Source: Acanthacorydalis orientalis (lineage: Eukaryota; Arthropoda; Insecta; Megaloptera; Corydalidae). From it: 64,000 bases of DNA. This document shows, piece after piece, positions 22,524 to 34,750 of this stretch. The stretch spans positions 1,419,589 to 1,483,588 of the forward strand of contig CM068322.1 in the NCBI GenBank assembly GCA_034766995.1. The letters run 5' to 3'. The translations under genes were made by a program, and so were the position numbers. The notes under the pieces were generated by a model. It was given only the letters and a program-made list of their open reading frames with translations, was not told the origin of the DNA and did no database searches. Positions within the stretch are counted from its first letter, which is position 1, and each line of letters starts with the position of its first letter.

Positions 22524-24592
22524 GATTCTTACGATGTGTGATTTCGTTGAATGTGGCGTAAAATTTACGACTACTTTCTTACCATTTAAGCATAAAACAT
22601 CCCCTTTTACATTTTTATACAAACATGTTTATATATAATGACAGACGTGTTGTTTATAAAATTCCTTGACGTTTTGTTCTTTTGATGTCAGCTTTTCATA
22701 TTTCAAAATTTTTTCTTCATGAAAACCTTAAAGTATTTCATGTGCTTATTTTCAGTGAGGTATGATTTGCTTTATAATTGGTTGCAGTTTTATAATGTAT
22801 TTTAAAAGTTTAGACTAAAAAAAATTTGGTAACATCTCATTTACAAAAAGGCGGAACAAACGATTTGTATTTCATTAAGGCACATCCACCAATACCATCT
22901 ATTTTTTATTTGAGTTATACATTAGAATATTTTATTATATAAATTCATAAGAAGAAAACATTTGTTTTTTACTATCAGTTTAACTTATTTTACTTTTATT
23001 GTCCATGAAAAATACATGGAATTTCAATAATTATTATGTTAAAATTATATCAGATTATTTTTTATTTATTTATTGGATTTAAAATAAACTCACAATTTAA
23101 CTAAGTGTTAAATATATTTCTTAAGCTAGTATTTTCATTTAATTCAACATCTAATGCGAAGAAAAACATGTATTTTCTTTAATAAAGTTTATATTCTATA
23201 AATTGTATTAATATGATTCAATGTTATGGCTGAACTAACTTTCATAAATGAATTCATACCGTAAACACAGTTACTTATTTATATTAAAACTTTCAATAGA
23301 CGATAATTACTTACTTTGATTATTTGTGCGTATTACGATGACATTTTTTTTTTATTATCTTCAAAGAAGGAAAAAACATCTGATGATTATTCTACCCTTG
23401 CATTCTAAAGATGAATACATTACCATTGGAATACAAATAATCAATAGAGTTGTAACAAATTTTAATGAAGAAAAACGTGTGGTTATTTCAGAATTAATTC
23501 ATGTGTAAAAACAAAAATACTTTTTTTACGATTAATTTCAAAGATTTAAAATCCAAAACTATACGTAACATACACTGAAATATTTCTATAGCAAACTCGA
23601 TTTGGTACATCTAATGTTTTCCATTATAAAAAAAACTCGTGAATTCACAGTCAATGTATTATTTCATAAATTTTTAAAACTCCTCTTCTTAAAAAAACTC
23701 GAGATCAAAACTGCTATCAAAAAAAATTTTTAACTGATTTATAATTTTTTTATTTTTTAGATTATAAAGATATTAATTAACATTATTGGCCGTAAAAAAG
23801 ATTGGAATGAAAATTAATAAATATTACTGAAACATTTCATATTATTATATTTAATTCGAATTCGTTATAATCTTCCTATGTGATTGTAATTTTGTATCAA
23901 TGAAAACATATCATTTTTGCTGTTTTTAAATGAATATTAGTATAAAAGAGTACAATTTCTGTATGCTTTTAAAGAACATATTTTCTTAACTCAAATTAAC
24001 TATTTCCCTTTTATTATAATTCTACTAGTTACTGAACATAAAGGAATCTAGATAGATCAATTTATAATCTCTTCACAAACTTTACAAAGAGCTTTTCACA
24101 TTAAAAAAAGCAAACACATGAGTTATTAAAGTTTAAATTGCGTGTTAAGCTTTTGCGTCCACAATTGTTAGAGGAAGTCTAATAATACTCACACAATATT
24201 ACCGCGTTACGTCAAACTGAAAAGAAATATATACAATATTCATACGTCTGTCTAGACATAGACAAACTAAAGTCTGCCGGATCTATGTCATTAAAAATGT
24301 CACGACACCCATCATAATAGCTGCTATGAACAGTTAACGAGGTGAGAAGCTTCTGAGTGACAACACAGTACCTCGGTACTAATTGTCGTGTCACAATGTA
24401 AGGGAGGCGACACTTGTTGGACACGCATTCATATCTCACAAGCAGTTATTACTAGTGGCTAATATAAATATCTCTGATTATTATCTCGTGCTTACAGTAC
24501 TTTTATTGTTTTTAAACAATTATACGTTTTATGTAAAAACGTCCTAAGAGAAAACAATGACAGCATAAAAATAGTTATTATAGCGAAATAGG

Positions 24593-24597
<5 letters not shown>
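22520..24597. other. AT-rich DNA without a recognised gene
   Basis: 24180-24440 is somewhat richer in G+C, with a 75-codon minus-strand frame and no recognisable domain. Confidence 0.35.

Positions 24598-24642
<45 letters not shown>
24598..24642. repeat. (TA)n microsatellite
   Basis: About 22 uninterrupted units. Confidence 0.97.
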
Positions 24643-24644
<2 letters not shown>

Positions 24645-25448
24645 CATTACATTTACATTGTACATTAGATTATAAAATAAGGAAATGGTTCACCAAAAAT
24701 GACATTTCAATTACGAAATACACAAATTTATTATTTGAAATAAATGTTGAATATCACTAAATCTTTATTATTTTTTTCAGTCTCCCTAAATACTTATGTA
24801 CTTATCTTAATCGAATACAACTATAAAAAGCTTAGTATATTAATTTTTTACAATGAAAAACTACATAATTCGATAATTGGACTTCGATAATTTTAATAAT
24901 TCGATTATATATTTTAAATGTGTTATTAAAATATATGCTTATATTTAATAACTGCAAAATCTACATATAATTTTTTTACTAATCAAGAGTTTTTTTAACA
25001 GTGAAATACTAATACTTAACATATATTTTGTACCATATGTTGTATGAAACAAAAAATCATTCCGCAAAATGAGAAAACATCAGATCATGAATAATAATAT
25101 TTTTGCAAACAGAAATAAGACAACAGTAGCAATATGATAATTAGAGTGTTCGAAAATAAGAAACAATCGGTTATACAAAGTGTAAATTAATGTACGCATA
25201 CACAATAATACGAATTATTGTTATTATGAGGTTAATAACCATATCACATGAAATAAATCATCATATTCTTCCTTTTTAATATATTCTTCGCAAAAAAAAA
25301 TCGATTAGCATTATATTAGTAGTCTTCGTCTTTTTCATTCAATTGACAATCTCTATTCTCTACTACTAATATTGACACGTATAATATCTAAAGTAGACTT
25401 AATTTCAACTGATTTTAATTCTATTTTAAGTCGTTTATGTACTTTATG
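24643..25448. other. AT-rich DNA without a recognised gene
   Basis: No supportable feature was seen. Confidence 0.4.
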
Positions 25449-25632
25449 AAATGAATAGTTTTTCTACCTTAAAAATCACTAAAAAAATTTGCTTGTCAAA
25501 AATATTCCATAAATCATTATTGATCATTTTCGATTGTTACCTATACGCATTTGGATAGAAATACCATTGTCCTTAGAGCACCAATGTATAAAAAATATTT
25601 TGTAAAATATAATTTTTTTTAAAATAAAATAT

Positions 25633-25738
<106 letters not shown>

Positions 25739-26000
25739 ACCACTTTATATAACTAAATTTCTTTTTTAAGGAGTCTGTTTCTTTCTAAAAGAAATAATGT
25801 CCTTAAAAGGTTTCGACAATAATGAGTGTTCGAAGAAATCTTTAAAATAATTCATAGAATATCTCTAGCGCATTAACCACAGCAACAAACATATTTTCTA
25901 AACAGTAAATCAGTGCAACAATAGTATAAAAAATAATCCAAAAAAGGACCAAAAGTACGAAAAGCATTAGAGAGAGGCTTTTATAAATAAAAACTAGTGA

Positions 26001-26097
26001 TACACACACATACACACATATATATATATATGTATATATATATATACATGTGTGTATATATATAAATACATGTGTATATATATATATATATATATAC

Positions 26098-26146
<49 letters not shown>
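26001..26146. repeat. (CA)n/(TA)n compound microsatellite
   Basis: A CA-rich start, then TA tracts broken by repeated TACATGTGTA blocks (near 26045, 26068 and 26095). Confidence 0.95.
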
Positions 26147-26297
26147 ACATTTAAATAGAAAAAATATTTTTTATATACCCTGGTACTATGAGGATGATTG
26201 GCATCACCATTCAATAGTCAAAGTGATAAAATTATTTATTGAACATTTTTTCATAAAACTTTTTTGTGGTTTGTGAAGTAAAATAATGTATTTGTGA

Positions 26298-27587
26298 AGG
26301 AAATTTTGTCACTGTGTCAGAAATGTGTTATGTCGTTTATATACGTTTTAGTTCAAATATGGTTTATAATTAGCGTATAATATATCATGTCACTATTTGT
26401 ATTATTTGTTATTTTTATTTATATTTCAAGACTTGTTTAAATTTTTTTCAATTGTCAATAAAATGAAATACTAAAGAAATGAATAAGTAACAAAAGAAAA
26501 TAAATATAGCAACATAACAGTGTACACTCAAAAATTCGAAAAAAATAATTAAAATTGTTTATTTAAAATCTACTTAAAGATGGGCACACATGTCGATACT
26601 AGTAATGGAGATGAGAAATTCAAGTAATTCAAAAGGGCGAACAACAACAGGACAATGCATTGACGATACCACAGTTATAAAAACATATAATCATAATTTA
26701 TCAGATTGATGGTAATCATAGTATATCCTTTCATTAAATGATCATCGAAATCAAAGTAATCAATAACAGTCTGTAATAGAAATTCCTAAAATTTTCAGCA
26801 TTAATCTTAAAAAAAATAGTTAGAAATTGGTTGGAAGAATTGAACGTTTCTTTTTTTCATTTGAAGTCTTTATTAAACATTGAGATGTTTTATTAAACTT
26901 AAACAACAGTACCTTTGAACTAAATGAAATAGTTTTTCATTCAATGACATTCTTCTGTTAACTTGAATTAAGAAGAAAGCAGTTGTTCAGAACGGAAAAG
27001 ATATTAAACAAACTAAAATCAAAAAGTTTTTCATGAAAACAGTCCATAAATATTTTGCATTCTTCTAAATTAAAACACATTTTTGCTTCCTGAAATTGAA
27101 TTTATATATATTTTCTTCGGCTTATTTTATTACATATATTTTATATTATTTTATTATTAGTAAATAAAAAGTAATTCTTAATTTGTTTATTTTATTCTAT
27201 TCGATTAATTAAAAAAGTCAAGTATAAAAAACCAAGAAACTTGTCCATTTCGAATTATTACATCACTACTATATAATTCTAAACAGTAGTCATAAAAGTA
27301 ATTAGATAAAAAAATATTTGAATCATATTTTATATCATAAGCGATTAAATATTTAATATTTATTTTTTTTATTATCACAATTCTAAAAAGGAAACTTTAT
27401 TAAGTTTTATATGTATAACTAATTTAAACGAATTATTACTATAAAAATCAAAATTTTAATTTGTCGTACAATTGATAATAAAAAAAATATTTTAGTTGAT
27501 AATTAATTTTTATTAAGAAAGCAGTTAAAAAGCATTAGCTTAATATTATACGTAAATTATTATAAAACATTTAACGAAATTAATGTT
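26298..27587. other. AT-rich DNA without a recognised gene
   Basis: No supportable feature was seen. Confidence 0.4.
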
Positions 27588-29700
27588 AACCTTTATACGA
27601 TCCTCGGGTGAATTTTCACTCAATTTCATTTTTAACATATAATAACTAGTTAAAGATTCAAGTTACAACTTTGTGCTCTTTGTTATTTATTTGAAACTAT
27701 AATCACAGCTAATGAGGGCCAATATTAAATACATGAAATTATTTATATTTCAATATATGGAAAACTTACGTTAGCGGTCTTCCGGTAAAATTTCACCCTT
27801 CATATAATATTGTTTGTTTATATATAAATAGAGAGTTTATAAAACGCGCGTGTACTGATGAGTCATGGGCCATGATACACGGAAGAAGATAATGAAGAAC
27901 TGTTTATAGAGAGTAGTGATATCTCTGAGAATGAAGAAAATATCGTGCGCATTCCGGAAGTACTCTTAGCGACTACTTATAGATCAAAAGATAAGAAAGT
28001 TACATGAACAAATGTATTGAGCAATCAACAAGGAAAGACACGAGCTGAAAATATACTAAAGGATAAAGTTGGAATAACATGTTACGCTACCTCTCGAATC
28101 GGAAGTATCAAAGATGCTTTTAAATTATGCTTTACCCAATCTATACAAAAGATCGTTATTGACAATACAAATATAGAGGGTCAGCGAGTATTTGGTGGAA
28201 ATTGAAAAGACGTGGATCATTGTACAATTCAAGCTTATATTGGAATATTCACCTTAGCTGGTGTATGTAAGTCTCATGGAGAATCTACTGATAACTTATG
28301 GTATGACAATAAAAATCGACCAATATTTCGAGCCACTACGTTCAAGAAGTATTTTGAAAAGCTCACTAGAGTTATTCATTTTGATGATAAAAGAGATCGA
28401 CAGGAACGCCGAGCTCATGACAAATTGATCGTTATCCTTGATTTATGGAATAAGTGGGTAAATAACCTTCCTCATTTGTAGACCCCATACGAAAATATCA
28501 CTTTATATGAATAACTGGTCGCTGTTCGAGTCCCATGTCCATTTAACTAGTATATGCCTGCAAAATCTGCAAAGTATGGAATAAAAATGTGGGTTCTATG
28601 TGAAACCAGAACACAATTTTCCTAGAATATGTAAGTGTATGTGGGGAAAGAGCCCGACGAGACACCGGAACGAAATCAAGAACAGAGAGTAATACTTGAT
28701 TTAGTAAAAGACCTAAAAGGCTGAAATATCACATGCGATAATTTGTTCACCGCCTAAGATCTTGCTATAAAATTATTGAGGAAGAAAAAACGATCATTGG
28801 TACGATAGGATCCAACAAAACATTTTTATCAGTTTCCACAAAAGAAAATATTCGCCGGTGACCAGTATATTCGAGAAATTTTTATTTCATGGAAAAGGTA
28901 ACTTTGGTGGAATGTATGGATGAATCTTCTCAAAAAAAAATTTAAGATTGTTCGAGTAATGAGTACTCTTCATCAGTACACTACAACTTCCGCTGATAAA
29001 AAAACTATGGGAAATAATTGATTTTTAAAACAAGACAAAAAAGCAGGTGTTAATACATTGGACCAGCTGATCAGTACTTACACAGTAAGGAGGAAAACCA
29101 ACTGCCGGCCTTTATGTTTCTTGCCTTAATTATGTTTCTGGGGTCAACGCTTATGTTCTATGGTTGGAAACAGAACCGACTTGGAATAAAAAGAAACTAT
29201 TTCGAAGATGTTTGTTTCCGAAAGAACTTGGATCTCAATTAGTGCATGAATAAATACTATGACAACTGAAAAAAATCATGCGGTAGTGCATCTTCACCTT
29301 CAGTAAGATGCTAATGTACCTGAAGACTTTTCACAACCTTCCACTTCAACAAGAAAATCTAGTGTAAAAAAGAGAAAAAATCCTCAGGAGCTCGGTATCA
29401 AATATGTATCGGAAAAGTCCGTAAAGCATATTTGGTATGTGAAAATTGTAAAAAATATATATGTAATGAGCATAGAAATGCCGTATATTTTTAAGATAAT
29501 TGTAAAGAGTGTTTAAATGTAATAGCATTAAATAACTAATGAAAATCAAAAGTATTTTAATAATTTACCATTCAAAAATTATGTAGATAATATATCACCA
29601 ACGAGGACTTCATACGTTATTTTTTCTAAGGATTGCATAAGTGTTAGAAAAGCTCATGTTATGAAAATTTTCGAAAAAAAAATATAATGATATAAAAGGC
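27588..29700 (+). mobile_element. piggyBac-like element 2, degenerate
   Basis: A TTAA near 27585 is followed by CCTTTATACGATCCTCGGG, a plausible piggyBac left end. GGGTGAATTTTCACTC (about 27606) and GGTAAAATTTCACCC (about 27784) form an inverted motif pair about 175 bp apart, the same layout as in element 1. The plus-strand transposase remnant of about 1.7 kb supports the family. The right end is uncertain: GATATAAAAGGCATCAA near 29690 is only a weak inverted match to the left end. Confidence 0.65.
27880..29535 (+). pseudogene. piggyBac transposase 2, degenerate
   Basis: The acidic N-terminal region (27880-27960) is followed by basic linker sequence. Core blocks follow: VCKSHGESTDNLWYDNKNRP (28265-28325), then RPIFRATTF, VIHFDDKRDRQERRAHDK and LWNKWVNNLP to 28481. 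The first catalytic block, normally VDEQL, reads LYE-stop-LV near 28505, so Asp is Tyr. The second, ITCDNLFT (about 28735), keeps its Asp. The third reads AGVNTLDQLISTYT near 29050, with Asn for the main catalytic Asp. A Cys-rich C-terminus (VCENCKKYICNEH, about 29440-29475) follows. Many stops and frameshifts. It is a different lineage from element 1. Inactive. Confidence 0.85.
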
Positions 29701-29864
29701 ATCAAAAGTTAGAAAAATACTAGAAATGAACAACATAAAAAATATATTTTATTACTTTTAAAACATAATAAATGTCAGAAATATGTTATACGATTGAAAA
29801 GACAATGTGAATATTTTGAAACAACATTTCCTAAGAGTTTTGTCAAATTATACATGTGTATATA

Positions 29865-30041
29865 TGTTGCAGCTGCAGCGTCATGGTAACGAGACGTTGC
29901 TTAGTTACACAAACAAGTGTGTCTATTGTTAATAATAAATAAACAGTATTAGTTTCAGTTTGTCACTCGGCATTTTTATTTGGAGATCTTGACATACATT
30001 TACACAATCAGAATATTTTACCCGTTCCTTTATATAAAACA
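29865..30041 (+). repeat. 5' LTR of BEL/Pao element
   Basis: Starts TGTTGCAGCTGC and ends AAAACA. Its last ~100 bp, including CTCGGCATTTTTATTT and TTTACACAATCAGAATA, recur at 31850-31942. The start is inferred from TG and is less certain than the end, which is fixed by the primer-binding site. Confidence 0.7.
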
Positions 30042-30043
30042 TT

Positions 30044-30062
30044 TGGCGACCTAGGCAGGACG
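30044..30062 (+). promoter_or_regulatory. tRNA primer-binding site
   Basis: TGGCGACCTAGGCAGGACG starts two bases after the LTR end. The TGG complements the CCA end of a tRNA. The tRNA species was not determined. Confidence 0.65.
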
Positions 30063-30253
30063 GGATTATTAGTGTTAATTTTGAATGTGTTTTAGTGAGT
30101 GTAACTTTTATTACAAGATCACGGAGAGAGTAAGGAGGAAAAGAACTTCGCTACGTATTACTTTTACAAAGACAATGAATTGGTTGAATGACAAGCTTGG
30201 TTCATAACAATAAAAGATAGATTTTTATTGCGTTCCAAATTTTAGAAGAAAAG

Positions 30254-31345
30254 ATGAATGATTTGCACAGAATCTCGAGTGACGTGATTGAGTTGATGCT
30301 AGATGAAGATATCACCATCGATGCAGACCTTCAGAAGGAATATGACGAAATGGATGAATACAAAAGCAAAATTTTTGTCTGTTAAAATGATGATGAATGA
30401 TTGTGTGACTCCTCGACGATGAAAAATGCAGCAAGTACCGTTCGTAGGCGCGCCTTTGGAAAACAAGAAAACGTATAAGTTACCTAAAATTGAATTAATT
30501 AAGTTCAGTTGTAAAGTGCGTGATTGGTTGCAATTTTGGAGTTCATTTAAGGAAATTCATGAAGATGAAGTTATTGCCAATGACGAAGTTTCAATATTTA
30601 TTACAAGATTCACGTGCGGCTGAGTTAGTGAAAAGTTTTCCGCCAACTGGTGAAAATTATAAAAAGGTGATTGACAGCTTGAAAAATCGATTCGGTCGTG
30701 AAGATTTACAAATCGAGGTTTATGCAAGAGAGCTCTTACAACTAGTTTTACAAAATTCCATGAGTTCTTCTAAAAGCACTCAACTTTCAACGCTGTACGA
30801 TAAAATTGAGTCGCATTTAAGAGCGCTTGAATCTCTCGGCGTTACTACTGACAAGAGTGCGGCTATGCTTTTTATTCTTCTGGAGTCTTCTTTACCTGAA
30901 GACTAGTTCTTGTGATTCTACGACATCAGAGAGTAGAACTTCATCAGCTCAATCAAAGGATAGATTGTCTCAGTTGATTAAATTTTTGGAAAGTGAAGTG
31001 CAAAATGAACTTAGAATTTCAATTAAAATTACAGGTCTTGATATAAAAACAACTAAAGTGGACAGTGAAAAGTCAAATGGTTATAAACCTCGATATGAAT
31101 AGAAGGATGTGCCGAGTGCTACGGATTTACTCACGACCAGAGGTAGAAATAATAAGTGTTTGTTTTGTGATTCTAATGAACATGAGAGTGCTAATTGTAA
31201 ACAATCAAAAAAAGTTGAGTATTTCATAAAGATAAGAAGTTGTTAAGAAAAAGCGTGCGTGTTTTAATTGCTTAAAAATTGGACACCATTGTAGGAAATA
31301 TCGCGTCAACGTAAAATGTACTTGGTGTGCGCGTCGACATGTATT
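30254..31345 (+). pseudogene. BEL/Pao gag-like region, broken
   Basis: The start codon at 30254 opens MNDLHRISSDVIELMLDED, an acidic helical N-terminus, and stops at about 30380. The core resumes at 30426 as KLPKIELIKFSCKVRDWLQF, the DUF1759-type gag signature of BEL/Pao. A frameshift near 30590 leads into AAELVKSFPPTGENYKKVID and GVTTDKSAAMLF, stopping at 30905. Another shift gives LIKFLESEVQNELRI. Two zinc-knuckle-like segments follow, CLFCDSNEHESANC near 31158 and CFNCLKIGHHCRK near 31260. In an intact element this protein packages the RNA; here at least three frame breaks prevent expression. Confidence 0.82.
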
Positions 31346-31479
31346 TTTTAATGTGTCCCGAAATGTTTAAAGAGGACAATGATTTTCATAAAAAGTACAG
31401 TGATCGTTAGAAAAATGAAAACCAAAAAGTCGATTCGATAAAAACTGAGTGTACACTTGCAAGTTATTATAGTGATCCA

Positions 31480-31716
31480 GAAGTTTTTATGCAAACTTTA
31501 CGAATGAAAATGAGAAGTGATAATAATGAAATCATAGTTCGAATAGTTATTGATTGTGGTTCTCAGAAATCTTATGTGACTAAGGAAGTGGCGGCTCTTT
31601 TGGAATATGAGCCGATAACCGAACAGCTTATGACTCATTCGCTTTTTGGAGGAAAGAAAACGGATACTGTAAATCACAAAAAAATATTTGATACGTTTAA
31701 TTGCTTTGGACGATAA
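31480..31716 (+). pseudogene. BEL/Pao aspartic protease remnant
   Basis: The frame contains IVRIVIDCGSQKSYVTKEVA at about 31540-31590. In retroelement proteases this site reads D-S/T-G; here it is D-C-G. LLEYEPI and HSLFGGKKTDTV downstream are typical of the DUF1758 peptidase of BEL/Pao. The frame ends at 31716; the next (31688-31850) continues the same region ([14 protein letters not shown]) and then runs into LTR sequence. The rest of pol is deleted. Loss of the Ser/Thr and of the downstream enzymes means no activity. Confidence 0.8.
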
Positions 31717-31849
31717 TTATCGTTGCAATTTCGACGCCTTTGATCAAAAGATAATTTGCGAGAACGTTCCACCGATTAGAAATGGAGTGTGGTTTGAAGA
31801 ATTGAAGAACTTAAATATTAATATATCCGACAAAGCCAGTGATGAGTTA

Positions 31850-31942
31850 TCAGTTTCAGTTTGTTACTCGGCATTTTTATTTAGAGATCTTGGAAAACAT
31901 TTACACAATCAGAATATTTTACCCTTTCCTTTTAATAAAACA
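31850..31942 (+). repeat. partial 3' LTR of BEL/Pao element
   Basis: Matches the last ~93 bp of the LTR at 29945-30041 with scattered differences, ending AATAAAACA. Its 5' half is missing and is replaced by coding sequence. Confidence 0.85.
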
Positions 31943-31969
31943 AGTTTCGTGATTATGTATGTACATGTG

Positions 31970-31973
<4 letters not shown>

Positions 31974-32031
<58 letters not shown>

Positions 32032-32032
32032 T

Positions 32033-32088
<56 letters not shown>
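31974..32088. repeat. (TA)n double array
   Basis: Two TA tracts joined by AAATAAATATACACACAC. The array begins about 30 bp after the 3' LTR fragment. Confidence 0.96.
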
Positions 32089-32091
<3 letters not shown>

Positions 32092-32861
32092 GTTATAGTA
32101 TAGTTTTGAACAAAAAGTACGTATCTGGATTAGAAATTCGAAATCCATTTATATATTATTTACACGTACACCATGTATTTTAACGCACGAGCACCTACCT
32201 TTATGTTGCTGTGTCACGCGTCCAGTTTTTTTACAGTTTAAAAGTTAACATCTTACCAAATAACAATCGCACATTTAACGTCGTCTGTAGAGAAGTACTG
32301 TAACAATAAAACACCTCATCATTCCACTACATCACTACTACTTTCGTACAAGGCACTGCCGTGCATTGCCCGCAGGGGTACCATTTTGAATTTTATTATA
32401 TACTGATGGATAGCCCGCTTTTAAATATTTCAACATTTTTTTCAGCTAAACAACAACGCATTCATTTGATATGTTGCTTTCTCGACTTTTACCATTTTTG
32501 TTGGATTTCATTTGATCATATTTTTTACATTGAAATTACAAACAGGACTGAAAAAAGATCCTCGGTAAACTATTATTACGAGTACGCTCAATATTTAAAA
32601 TTTTATCTTTGAAATATTTAATAATTTTCGTCTTATTATACACTCAATATAATGACTATATAAAAAATAAATACAAATTATATAAAAATGATGAGAAAAT
32701 GAAAACATTAATTTTAATTCAGCGTCGAAACAAAAAAAATACTTATATGATAAACTATGTTTTAAAATAATAAAGGACTTCTTTTCTATTCGTCCACTCA
32801 AGGACGATAGCATTCTCACATACAGCACGTTAGCATATTTACAAAAAAAAATTGTCAACTA
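32089..32861. other. unassigned DNA
   Basis: 32160-32400 is less AT-rich but has no recognised domain or transposon end. Confidence 0.35.
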
Positions 32862-33786
32862 CAGTAAAACTTCGATTATCCATGCTAATGACGAAGGTGG
32901 CACAATCGGAAAATCGAAAAACACGGATAATCGAAAAAACGAATAAAATACAACAAAACAATTGGCAGGTATTTTTACATACATATTTCAAGTTTATTTT
33001 TCTTTGTACCAAATAAAAATATGTACATACGTAGAAACATTTCAGTTACATGTGTATATTTACATTATTTATTTCTTTGTTAATTTGTGACAAAATTAGT
33101 CAGAAGTGACTGACGCTTATTCTTGTACAATTTTTATTTAATTGAGATCCAAATTTTTAAACGCTAAGTATTTCACTATGACTGGTGTCTTCTTGTTGCC
33201 CAAAATATTCTAATAATGTTTCTGAACAAGAAAGGGCATCTGCAAAAGATACTTTGTTGACATTGAAACTTCGGTAACAGATTCTTCATCGTTGTCATCG
33301 TTAGTGGTGATATTTCCTAGAGTTTCTGATAATATAGCTGAGTTGTCTTTGATCTTATATCCTGGATCTTCTTCATCTATTTTTAGCCACTCTTCGAGAT
33401 CATTTCAATCCATCACTTCAAAACTGCTAATGTTTTGCGCAATTTCTATTAGTGACTCTGGAGTTACTTGATCAGAGTCTTTATTTCCTGTCGTTTTCAG
33501 GTGCAACAATATCTGGGAATAACTTCCTCCAAAATCTTTGTCGAGTCTAAGATGTTATTTCCAACCAACTTTCTGCGTAGAATAAATTGCATCCTTGATT
33601 ATTCATTTTTTATAAAATATTTTAAATCTGTGTCTTCTTCTAAGACTTCCTGAGACCAGTCGCTTACGGTTAACCAGAATGCGCGCACGGATAACTGAAT
33701 AACTAATATTTTTAAACGCAAACACGCAACGCACGGTTAATCGAGTGAACCAGTTGATCTAGTCATGGATAACCGAGGTTCTACTA
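32862..33786 (-). mobile_element. pogo/Tigger-like element, deletion copy
   Basis: The left end reads CAGTAAAACTTCGATTATCC at 32862, with TA just outside. The reverse complement of the right end reads TAGTAGAACCTCGGTTATCC, both continuing ATG. That is about 23 bp with four mismatches, and the motif resembles pogo/Tigger terminal repeats. The length is 925 bp, while an intact element is over 2 kb. The interior keeps only the end of the transposase gene, read leftward. Confidence 0.78.
33105..33650 (-). pseudogene. pogo/Tigger transposase C-terminal remnant
   Basis: On the minus strand the frame near 33400-33340 reads NDLEEWLKIDEEDPGYKI, the acidic post-catalytic region typical of Tigger-type transposases. 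The acidic linker NDDNDEESVTEVS follows, then SFADALSCSETLLEYF after a frameshift. An in-frame stop precedes NDLEEW. The DDE catalytic core and the N-terminal DNA-binding domain (CENP-B-like in this family) are missing. The assignment rests on this tail plus the terminal repeats. Confidence 0.65.
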
Positions 33787-34388
33787 TGTTAAATAAATTA
33801 AAGAAAAGAATATTTGGAAGTATTTAGTGTGTTCAATTACTTATCAAAAGTGAATTTAACCAACTGTGTCAACTTAATTGAATAAAATCAGGTATTGTAG
33901 TTTTTTCTATAAATGTCTTTCCAAATAGTATTCCTATCTAAACATCAATTATATCTGTACAATAACCGATTTTAACGAAAATACAAAATATTTATTAATA
34001 AAAATATGTGTCAGTAGTTCTAAATTATTTTCTGATAACTGCATACTCTCTGTGAGGATGTAAAGTATCAATAATACAAAAATAAAATACTGACAAATGA
34101 AATTGAACTATTCTTCATGTTCTATAATTTTAAGCGTGTAACGTAAGCGTGTATAATTTTAAGCGTTTATTCAAAACAACAAACTTTTTTATATTTTTTT
34201 TAAGATCGTTAATATTTTAATTTAAATAAACTTTTCATCTAGAACATATTTATAAATTATGCAAAGAAAAATATTATTTCTTTTATTATCTATGTCATGA
34301 ATGTGCAATAAATTAGTTCAATATGATACTCTTGAGTCTGTTCTTGTGAAACTTCATTTAAAATGAAATTAACATAATACATATGCCT

Positions 34389-34393
<5 letters not shown>
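33787..34393. other. AT-rich DNA without a recognised gene
   Basis: No supportable feature was seen. Confidence 0.4.

Positions 34394-34436
<43 letters not shown>
34394..34436. repeat. (TA)n microsatellite
   Basis: About 20 units, ending 12 bp before the 3' end of the adjacent Helitron. Confidence 0.97.
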
Positions 34437-34448
34437 CATTTTCAAATA

Positions 34449-34750
34449 CAAGCGGGGTCTGTTCTCTACTCGCTGCGCTCTCCAACATCCCGAGGAGAGG
34501 GGGCTTCTCTCTTCGGTCGTTAACGCTCTCTACCCCTAACAAATAACAGAAATTAACAAATAGTACACAAATAATATCCACAAAATGTAAATTATATTTT
34601 TTTATTAGAAAAGTTTTTCGACTAAATAGGGTGAAAATCATTCAATCACACGATTCATCGTAACCAGTCATAACAAAGATCACTTGACTGATATCAACCA
34701 ATAAAAAACGAATAAAAGTAACGGGAACGGTATCACTGTTTCATTTTTAT
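34449..34750 (-). mobile_element. non-autonomous Helitron, 3' portion
   Basis: On the minus strand the 3' end reads GAACAGACCCCGCTTG followed by T. CTTG departs from CTRR at one base, probably by mutation. The preceding AGAGCGCAGCGAGTAGA block is shared with the other Helitron ends. Upstream, AACTTTTCTAATAAAAA and TTTGTTAATTTCTGTTA, then ATTGGTTGATATCA, align with the 42148-42579 copy. The 5' end was not recognised; the upper boundary marks where the similarity fades. Confidence 0.68.

Larger units (their letters stand above)
29865..31942 (+). mobile_element. BEL/Pao-type LTR retrotransposon, internally deleted
   Basis: In order there are a 5' LTR (29865-30041), a primer-binding site starting TGG two bases later, a gag-like remnant, two zinc-knuckle-like segments, an aspartic-protease remnant, and a fragment of the 3' LTR. 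Reverse transcriptase, RNase H and integrase, which should occupy about 3 kb, are absent, as is the first half of the 3' LTR. The sequence passes directly from protease-region coding sequence into LTR sequence near 31850. The gag and protease type point to BEL/Pao. No target-site duplication was identified. Confidence 0.8.

Noticed and set aside
24212..24439. 75-codon minus-strand frame
   Set aside because: Cys- and Arg-containing but without any motif I recognise; too short to support a gene.
28515..28540. tRNA B-box-like string GTTCGAGTCCC
   Set aside because: It lies inside the piggyBac-2 coding remnant (codons after the first catalytic block), and no acceptor or anticodon stem could be drawn around it.
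30254..31716. Retroviral env or other infectious-virus content
   Set aside because: Only gag- and protease-like parts of a BEL/Pao retrotransposon are present; no envelope-like frame was seen and pol is deleted.
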